Shown one piece after another: positions 1 to 9,500 of a DNA stretch of 10,505 nt; within the stretch, counting starts at the first letter, position 1; every line of letters begins with the position of its first letter. The notes under the pieces are model-generated. The model worked only from the letters and a program-made list of their open reading frames with translations. It did not search any database and had not been told where the DNA came from. Location: NCBI GenBank assembly GCA_028565635.1, contig JAOXYB010062901.1, forward strand, positions 1 to 10,505. The letters are read 5' to 3'. The position numbers and the translations under genes are program-made. Source of the DNA: Phoronis ovalis (lineage: Eukaryota > Phoronida > Phoronidae).

Positions 1-255
1 AGTCTCTCCAACTGACAGCATTCTTGGCTGGGGGTACACTCTCGGAGTTGTTTACAACTCACCGAATGTCTAGTTAATATATGTCAGTTACATAAATAAG
101 AAAATATGTATACTAAATATATATTTTAATTAGTAGTATAGCTATAGTATATACCAAGTATCATTGAGTCTATTGACATATAGTTGTACAGTTCTCAAGA
201 TAACACAGATCATTATGATACTGGAAATCAATTGACCAAATGCAAAATTACATAC
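1..255 (-). other. Start of the intron downstream of exon O
   Basis: Minus-strand intron sequence following the donor at 255. I translated the minus strand of 1-60 in all three frames and found nothing like the next expected INTS4 segment (human VQVLYPDGQAQMIHPKPADF). A perfect 7-bp inverted repeat with a 2-base spacer, GAGTTGT/ACAACTC, lies at 45-51 and 54-60; the more GC-rich 1-75 may be the edge of a repeat. I see nothing else. Confidence 0.5.
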
Positions 256-550
256 CCTTATCCGTATATCTTGAGGATTTTTGATAAATTCTAGTTCACA
301 GTTTAAATGCACAGCAATTGTTAAACCAGCTGTTAATTTGAGTGGATTGTCTGATGTTCCTGTTGGTTCTATAATAGTGACAGTAGCTTTTTTCACTTCA
401 CTATTCACTTTGATTAGCTGGGAGTTTTGCTGGTTAATAATTGGTTGAAGGGTGTTGAATGAACTTAGGTCGGAAGAGTCTAGCTTCTGGCTCATGTTTA
501 AAATCTGTTGTGTTGCAGCATCTGTTGATATATTGTTGATGGAAAGAAAT
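256..550 (-). CDS. INTS4: INTS4 exon O (start of C-terminal domain)
   Basis: One base of codon 628 (AG|A, Arg), then residues 629-726; the largest exon here. Residues ~629-684 are poorly conserved and rich in Asn, Gln and Ser (for example NTLQPIINQQNSQ), but match the human segment in length. From ~685 comes KKATVTIIEPTGTSDNPLKL, then TAGLTIAVHLNCELEFIKNP and QDIRIR, closely following human KASATIIEPAGESDNPLRF and SGLVVALDVDATLEHVQDP. This opens the beta-rich C-terminal domain. The acceptor is cttgtttgtag and the donor ATAAGG|gtatgt. Roughly 100 further residues should lie to the left of the window. Confidence 0.93.
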
Positions 551-3500
551 CTACAAACAAGAAAAATTAAATGTAAAAGCCAAAATCTTTTTGCAGTATA
601 TTGACCAAAGAAAATGTATCAAAAGTGAACCAATTGTACTAATCCTACTGGATAAAAATAGATGTGCAAAGTGTTACATATGGTTCATTATTAATTAATC
701 AGTGTCACGTACAGTTATAAGAACATGACTTCTAAGTGCACATGATTATACATAATTAATATAATAATAATTATGCCATTACCTTTGTAGTGCATCCACT
801 CGTTTTATGTACATTTTGAGATCTTTCTCCAACTCTGCTTCCGGCTTTGTGTTGTCTTGTAACTTTTTAACTAAAAGGATTGTGTAGGCTTGCAATCTCA
901 TTTGAAAGATTCTGCCCAAATCTTCAGAATTTAATCCAACAAATAAATGCTGTATTTGATATGTTAGTTCAATCACCTATAAAAAAAATTAGAAACTAAT
1001 GTAAATTTTTCTTTCATTAAATCTCGAAACTTCTGCATTTTAATAAAAAGAAGAATTTAGTGTTAGTGCCTAATACAGCACAGATGCAATGCTCAAGTAC
1101 AACATAACAACAGATACATTATAAAAGAAATTTACTGAACAATTAATATGCAATATTGAGAAAACAAATGAAAAAAATAACAATGGACATGTTATATGAT
1201 TATTAAAAAAAACATAAAACTGAATAAAATGGTGGAAACTGTGTTATATACAAACTATCTATGAGCACATCCCAGGACAAAATCAGTTCTTATTTCACTA
1301 GTGTTAGAATCATCTTATTGTTTTCATTCATTTACAATGTAAATAAACTAATTCCAATTGTTCCAATTTCTTCAAAATTATTGGTATTGACAGTACTGAA
1401 TATTTAGATCAGTTCTATGTTTAGAGTTTAATGAATGTATTCAGTCTTCACATTTGTCATAATCTGTCCAGAATCTTTGTTCAGGGGAGTTTTTGGTCTG
1501 GTGTATCACATGTGTTCAATATATTATAGATTTATAGTGTGTGGAACTTGTCCTCCGTTTAGCTAAAGAAGCCACTCAATCGTAAGCATTCAACATGTTC
1601 AGATATTTTTCTTGTTTGATATCATTCTTATAAAGAGAGTATGTCTTAAGTTTACTATTATCAGAAAATGCAGAAAGCCAAAGTTGTGAGAATTTCTGTG
1701 AAAACTTGTTTGTGGATTTTGCTCAGATGGTACCATACTTTTTGAAAACCAAGAGTAGTGAGATTTTCATACAAAGTTTTTGTCCAGGTTCAACACTGTT
1801 TAACTTCAAGAGGTGTTAGCCCACATAACCACTGGAGTAAATTCCCCTACTACATATTATTATGTGTTTAGGCACCCCTAGAATCCTTTTACAAAACTGC
1901 ATGTGTAATTTCTCAATTGGAGACCAAAAATTAAATTTCAGTTGACCATGGTTAGAATTCAAAACATCACCTACATACAACAACAATATGGGTTTCACCA
2001 TACTATCAAACAAAACATTTACCTTGTTACTCTAATTAGACTTTAATGGATGTAACAAATATTTAAACAAAAACATTTTCTATGCACAATGCCCCCTAGT
2101 GTAAGGTTATGCAAGCGATTCATCTTTGTCCAGTGTACTCCTCACAATGTTATTCATAGCTTGAGACTCGAACAAGACTTGTTCAAGAGATGCTCTACAT
2201 GAAATTCCTCAGGGAGACACTTGTCATTTTGTTTTACTTTCTTAGAGATTCACACAAGATAACAATATTTCAGCCTGGATACCAACCTTATTTGCTATAA
2301 ATATCACACTCTTTTCCAAACGTTTTGCTTTGGTGACTCTGAATAACATTATGAGGAATGAAGTGGTCAGCATTTTTAACTACTAGTATGTATAACCAAC
2401 AGAACAAATAAAAACATAATATATTAAATACCTTTTCAATTAAAGATGCTCTTGTTATTGCAGCTTGACTTGGAGAGCACTGAAATAAGCCCAAAACAAG
2501 ATCATTTAGAAGAGATTACAAGCAAGCCACTACTAAATTAACAATATGAAAAAATATAAAATTGAATAGATTAATAAACTATGTGATGGACACCAGGTGT
2601 CCCTACTCTATGAGACATATTTACTGCTCACTGAACTGCCTCATTTTCAGTAAAACCGGTTGGTGAGTACAAAAACAGTGGAATGCATATTTATTTTTTA
2701 TTATTGTTGTTGCCTCTTATTTTGTTGAGCTGCAAATAATGTAGGATATTACTGCTATATTTTTCTCATCTGTTAAACAACATTCAAGTTTATCACTAAA
2801 TTTTCTTCCTGAAGAAATAGTCAGACAAGCAAAACGTTTCTTCATTAGTCTGTTTACTATCCTTGTTTCTTTCCTTTACAAGTATGTTATAGAACTTTGA
2901 TCGAACAACACTGTATGTTTTTCTTTTTTTTCATAATTTATCACAGCTATTATGCAGTAACTTCAACAAAATTACCTTCAACCTGTTGTCACACATTATT
3001 CAGTGACTATTACAAACATCCAAATAATGACAACCTGATATATTACAGATCCATGTCTAGTTTCACCATTTGTTCTATTGTTGAATACAGGTTTTTTTGT
3101 CAAAGTGCACAAACAATTAAAATTCTCATAAAGGCATACAAATCAATATTGCAACATACAGGTATGTATTTTTCAAATCGATGATTAGTATGTTATTGCC
3201 ATGTTAATTAATACCTGTGCCATCGCCTGCTGACAAGAGATACACAAAGACAAACATTGTGCTGTTGCCGAAAGTTCAGGTTCGACTTCAGAAATTCTGT
3301 CAACATCTCTGTAATGAGATAACACAAACACAGTGCAAACTAGTCTCAGGTGAACAAAAGCTATTTTAATAGTCTGTTATAAACTTTATTTTTCCTGAAA
3401 TTCGGATGAGCAACTCTATTATATAGGAATAACAACTGAATACAATTCACATCAGCTTTCACAAATTATTGGTTTTTAAACTGTTCCTAGGATAAAAAGT

Positions 3501-6500
3501 GTATTGAATAATTACTTGCATTGTCCAAACCCTGTTCATGGATTTACAAAAATGAAGTTACAATATAATGGCACATCAAGGAATTAAGAATAGTTGCCAC
3601 CTGTTGGTATATACACTCAGCAGGATTGTTATACACTCAGCAGGATTGTTATACACTCAGTAGGATTGTTATTATAAGTGCCATTATTCAAGTCCCTCTC
3701 TAATACAGAAATTTCATGACTGCACTTTATTGGTATATAACTAATAACAACAGCAAAGATGACGATGTGACTATAACCCAGTTTTGTACCTTTTAATCAT
3801 TTGCAACAGATTTCTAGAAGCTGGACTTGATAAATCTCCAATTGCCGATAATTTTTCTACCATTTGTGTCAAGAAAGCCCTTGCTCCACTTAAATTCACA
3901 TTTGTTCCTTGAAAGCTGTTGCTAACACTGCCCAGGTTCTAAAATATAATTGGGTATGAATAAATTATTGTTTTATGGTACAAAGCAACAGCAAGGAAAG
4001 CAACCACTGTTACCATGCATTGACTAGAGTTTTATTTATTAATATTTTAATATTAATAAGAAATCAAAATTAGTTCAAAAAAGTAGATCATCAACAAATA
4101 AATTTTGGTCCCAACTGTAAAAGACTGCGAAGTGACTTTCATGATTCGTCTGTCCATGCATAATAGTGTGCTTGTATTCAAGAATTTCTTCACAAATACT
4201 TTTTCAAATAACTATATTATTAAAAAGTGTTTTTAGGAGAAGTTTGTTTTGATCAATCCCCAGGCCTGGTTCAGAGTGAAACATCCGTGTATCACAATTC
4301 AATAACAAAAGCTGCTCACAAAGGACAATTTTTGGTTAAACTAAGGAGGAAAGTGTCTGGCATGCCAGTACTCACTGTTACGGCCACATAGTATCTATTA
4401 GTGTTTGTATTGTGTATCGGCCTAATTGAGCCACTCTATTCAGATAAAATTAGTCGGCCGTTTCTGATTGGTTGTATGCTCTTATTAGATAAATTGTACT
4501 GGCTAGACTAACCACTTTGAATATATCCGAATAGAGAACGCTTGAGAATAAGAAGCTCTAGAAGTTGCAAGTTTAGTATTTGATTATTTGTTATTTAGTA
4601 TTGAGCTGGAATTGTTAATATATATATTAGTAGTGGACATTACATATTTCAGATAAATAGTTACATTCTTTAATCCTTATAGTGGTGTTTTTCTTTAGTT
4701 AGCTATAACATATACAGCCGGTCTCTGAACTTTATATCTGTATATGTGAACGCTTGTCGTTTAAATAACTCAAAGTCTATTATTTGACTACACGACCGTT
4801 TATTAGTTGTTTAAATATTCCTTGTTTTCGTTACCTTTATTCATGCTGTTATGTCGGTTTCACTTAAATAAAGAATAACAAAATAGCATTAGTCTAAGAT
4901 TCCTAATAACATCAGTAATCTATATAATTATGTAATTTACACAGGAAATGCCCTGACATCACACATAACGAAAAGCGAACTAAAGAAAAACACCACTATA
5001 AGGATTAAAGAATGTAACTATCTATCTGAAATATGTAACACCCACTACTAATATATATATTAACAATTCCAGCTCAATACTAAATAACAAATAATCAAAC
5101 ACAAAACTTACAACTTCTAGAGCTTCTTATTCTCAAGCGTTCTCTATTCGGATATAAAGTTCAAAGTGGTTAGTTCAAAGTGGTTAGTTCAAAGTAATAA
5201 GAGCATACAACCAATCAGAAACGGCCGACTAATTTTATCTGAATAGAGTGGCTCAATTAGGCCAATACACAATACAAAACACAAATAGAATACTATCTGG
5301 CTGTAACACTCACTGAGGTACACAAACCGATTTTTACCTTCAATACTGGAATCAGCTGTGGCAGAGTTTCTCTTAGATAGTTATAGTGCCTGATGGTAAA
5401 TTCAGGGAATAATTGGTTCATAGTAGGGCAGTCAACAGCAGCATTAAACACCAGGATTAGAATAGAGATATCTGTAGACAGTAAGTTAAGATACACAACT
5501 GACAAAACCTTTGTATTTTACAAACATTTGGAATGTTAAAATTAATGAAGTTCAGGAAATTAAATTAACAATCTAATTATCAAATTTTATTTGTCCATGT
5601 TGCTGGTTTTTAACTTTTATATTTCGACAGATATATAATAAAATAAATTTGACAGTTTAACCATAAAAAGATTGAAGTGATCCTAAAAGGATACATGCTG
5701 GGTCGTCCATATCTGGTTCTGGAGTATCAAAGTATGGATGAGTGCTCAATAGCTCAGGAACGACTGGTAGAGTTAAAGAGGGATGATGCTTACCAAGATT
5801 CCGCATTGTTCTGAAAAGGTAATTAAACTAAAAATACAGTTCAATGACTGGACAATAGGATTGGTTAAATCAACGCAGTTTTGATTAATAGAAAAAAAGA
5901 GTACCTTTCTCACCATCTTATACTGGCAAAAATAACCTCAAAGAAATGTATAATTGTCTCATGACTAATGACTTGGACTACTTTGACACAGTTACTTGAC
6001 TTATAAAATAGTGAATTCAACAAACTTAGCAGGAGATCACAGTAGAAGTAGATTAATGCTTCATCTTCTAGCCAAAAAAGGAAGCAGTAAAAGGAAAGGA
6101 AACATTTACATAAACATTCTTATGAAAATACTTTAGCAATATACTAGTGTGTGAAAATAATCAATATGGACTGATCTGAAGAGGAACGATAGTGCAACAG
6201 AAAAAGATTATTATTTGGAGGTCAAAAATTATGTGTCCTGGCATGGTAAATTCTCTGCAACATTACAATACTTGACTGGCTTCAAAAATGTTAATTGAAC
6301 TACACCAAAATAATATGCACATAATTTATTTTAAACAAAATTTACAGTTTGATTTTTAAAAAAATACCTCCAAATAGAAGATCTATCTTGCGGATATCGC
6401 TTCAAATTTTCTAGCATTGCTAACATGCACGTTTTCAAGCAAGCTGTTGTGGCCAGTTGTACATGACATAACATGTCCCTTAATCCTTCACGGATATCGT

Positions 6501-9500
6501 AGCTACAATCCTATAAATGTAGGAAAAAAAATTAAATCTGGCATCTTAAGAAAACACAAATTAAATGTGACAGACATAAGAAAAACGTGACTTGCATAAT
6601 TTGTTTATTTATTATGAAAATTGCCAAAACCACTCCATTGTTCTCAGTAGGCAGCCTTTTTCTGATTAAAGAATAACACAGTGCTAAATAGTCTATTGAA
6701 AAGCATATGATTATATAGACCATATGCAATTTGCAAGGTGGCAGTGGCCCAATAACATGTCACAACAAATAATTTTTTTAATTACCGATAGCCTCTCATA
6801 GTTACAAGCAGCAGATTTTAACTAATACATAATGCTTAAAATTTATTGACAAGGCATATGATGTAGCATGAAAATTTTCAAAGCTGATCAAGATTGATCT
6901 CAAATATGTGAGACATACTTTCAAAATTTCTAAAACAATTTCCACTTGATCTTCTCTAAGTAGTATATGATGACAAATTTTACGAAGACTGTGAATGGCA
7001 TTCAGACGGACACTTTCAATTTCATCGTTAAACATGTCGACTAAATAATCTTGACACTGGATGGCAAAGTTGGCTGACTGAGATGCAAGTTCACACAAAG
7101 AATCTATGGCTGCATTTCTCACTTCTGAAAAGGATTCGCTTAAAGTTAAAACTATTAATCTGAAGCATGTTTCATAAAATTATAAAATACTTCATGATTA
7201 TTTTTAGAATGTGAACATAAATGGAATTTCCTCTTGTATCTAATTACAGGTATTTACAAAACAATGAGAAAAAAATACTGTAGACTAAAAACTTACAATG
7301 CTCATATACTTAACAATATCTTCATGTAGGTTTTAGCAAATATAACAAAATGAAAATAAACCATAAACATGGAGAAATTATCACTTCAATTAACAGTTTA
7401 ACATTTTGCAAAGGGGATATGAAACAAATGTAGTTTAATACCGTAAAACTCGTCCTCTAGTCCATGTACAAAAGCTCCACAAGCACCTGAGGACATCAAA
7501 CTAACACTCTCAGCGTCCACCTGTTCCTTTGGGGCATCGTCTGCCCACTTTTGACCAGAAGACCACTCTCCCGCCTGAAAATGTTCTTTTTGTCTCTCAT
7601 GAGCACTGTGTTTTCTCTGCAAGACATAATTATCAAAGTGTACTATAAAATTAGTCATCATTCTTCTTTAAGTCATAGTAAGAGATTGGCATATTTTTAC
7701 TCTGTCTCCTTGAGAATACTACACTGTGATACAGGGTGTAGATGATTTGCAATTCTAGTATCACAAACATAGGTTACTGTTTTACATATATTGGTTATTT
7801 TAGTTAAATATTTGTTTCTATTATTTAGCTATCATGTGAAAAGTGGAGGGATATCAAATTAGAATAACTGTTTTCAGTCAAATCTTCAGATACGTAGTAG
7901 AGTTAGAGTACACTATCATAAGGACACTTATTCTGATAACAAAATCAAAAGACATCACAGCATAACCTTAATAGAAAACTGAATTCTTACCCGCATGTTA
8001 GACATGAGCTTTTTATCCAATGTCTGATCTAAAAATTTAGGACTGACAAGATGTAAAGATCCCTGAAATAAAACATTATAATATACATTCATTGTTTCAG
8101 CAAATTTATTAGTTCCTATGCAGTTCAATAAATAAAATGTATAAAGACTCTTTCTTTTTTTAATTTACAGAAAAGAGAATATTAGGTTTCCTGGTAATTA
8201 ATTTATGTGTTGAGTGGAAATGATGGTCTCTAATTTTAGCATGTGACAGTTTCAGTAAATAAAATATTTTACCATTCCCAGTTAATAAGAACCCTGAAAA
8301 TTACAAGACATCACCATTAGTCTAAATAGCAGTCGACTCGCTGAAAGAAGACAGATGAAGTTATATACCAATAATTCAGCTGCTTCTGCTCTGACTTTCA
8401 TTGACAGATCATTGACCATGTTACAAATTTTAGCAAATGCATCATCCACCAAGCGCAACTCTTCATCAGATTTTGGAACTTTAACGGAACTACAACGATA
8501 AAGAAGGTGAATAATTTAACTTACAGTTAACTTTATTGTTATAAAATGTTCTAATAACAGGAGTCCTACCAAGAAATTGTAACAGCATACTTGTTTCCAA
8601 AAACGTTACAACTTTTCGCTCTCTGACAGAAGCAAAAAAATTGGAGGTCTTTCTTTTCAATAAAATTATCCTAAAGGAATCACCAGCACTGACAAATGTA
8701 TTGTGATGATTTTGAAAGCTTCCTTTTTAAGTTCTCACTTGCCTGAATATTTATCAAAATTGCCCATTAAACACTCATGGAGAAAAGTCTAACCTTTCCG
8801 GAAATAAATGGCTAACCACCCACATTAACTTGACAGCACTAAGTCTAACACCTTCATAGTCATCTGTTAATGCCTTACATGCCTGATCGTACACGCTCAG
8901 TTCTAACTTGTGACCTCTTTGGTGAAACTTCATCTGGAGAATAGATAAGCACAATTACAAATTCAAACTTTTCTAGCATGACATCCACTTCAAAGCAAAT
9001 CAAAATTCTAATTTTTAAGAAAGTTTTCAAACTTTATTATCAAATTACAATTTGTTTTCAAGTTATTTGTGCTTACAGAATATAATAATGCTCTCTATAA
9101 TGCTCTCATCTTTACATGTAACTCAAGAGACTTATGTTTCTAGCAAAATGAAAGAATATTCACCGCAATAAGACTTTTCCAGCATTTCCCTGACAACAAT
9201 TGGACGTTCAAGCTTAACCGTTGATTATTTATGGAAAAACAATGTTTAGGCGACACAGTTAGTAAACTGGCAGGAGAATCAGTTTCCTATAGTGAGTACG
9301 CATATGACGGCAACATATATTGGAATACAAAGTTTGTGTAAAAAAACGAAGGTAGTTAAATTCGGACAACTGACGTAGAATCATATTTACCATCGCCTGA
9401 AAAGCTGCTGTTCGTACTCTGGAGTCAGAATCACAAGAATATTGACCTAACACTGTCATGACCTTCACCATCTGTTCTGACTGGTTAGAATCCAATAAAA

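Larger units (their letters stand above)
4376..5308. mobile_element. Non-autonomous fold-back transposon with ~330-bp inverted arms
   Basis: The left arm (4376-4704) and the reverse complement of the right arm (4974-5308) align over their whole length. By eye there are about 14 small differences outside one variable block, and one uninterrupted identical stretch of 69 bp (left copy 4419-4487). Termini are TGTTACGGCCA and, inverted, TGTTACAGCCA. The element is flanked by CTCAC on both sides, a perfect 5-bp target duplication. The 269-bp centre (4705-4973) has no reading frame; it contains AATAAAG at about 4868 and a 10-bp hairpin (4708-4717 with 4738-4747). No transposase is encoded, so it would depend on enzymes supplied in trans. 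The ends fit Ginger-type DNA transposons (TGTNR ends, integrase-like transposase) or LTR-derived sequence; which one is unresolved. Confidence 0.9.
3939..5337 (-). other. Intron J-K (1399 bp), host of the fold-back element
   Basis: Removing the 933-bp element and one 5-bp target copy leaves about 461 bp, in line with the neighbouring introns. The non-element part (3939-4370) is AT-rich and contains an 11-bp perfect hairpin stem at 4036-4059 (TTATTAATATT, TT spacer, AATATTAATAA). I see nothing else in it. Confidence 0.8.

Noticed and set aside
1-60. A further C-terminal INTS4 exon at the left edge
   Set aside because: All three minus-strand frames were read and none resembles the expected next segment (human VQVLYPDGQ...).
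2897-3184. 95-codon plus-strand open frame beginning in a T-rich run
   Set aside because: Low-complexity N-terminus, no recognisable family, lies inside the L-M intron, and AT-rich sequence gives such frames by chance.
3611-3670. CRISPR-like array
   Set aside because: The units are directly adjacent without spacers and lie in a eukaryotic intron.
4376-4980. A simple solo LTR
   Set aside because: The TG end and following 330 bp recur in inverted, not direct, orientation, and the 5-bp duplication flanks the whole palindrome, so the unit that inserted is the fold-back element.
6532-6729. 65-codon minus-strand open frame
   Set aside because: It lies entirely inside the G-H intron and does not align with INTS4, which continues without a gap from exon G to exon H.
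7551-7745. 64-codon plus-strand open frame overlapping exon F
   Set aside because: It is the antisense shadow of the conserved INTS4 exon F followed by intron sequence.
9259-9390. Downstream extension of the exon B reading frame
   Set aside because: Similarity to INTS4 stops exactly at the GT donor after AFQAM and resumes in exon C; the extension is intron read-through.
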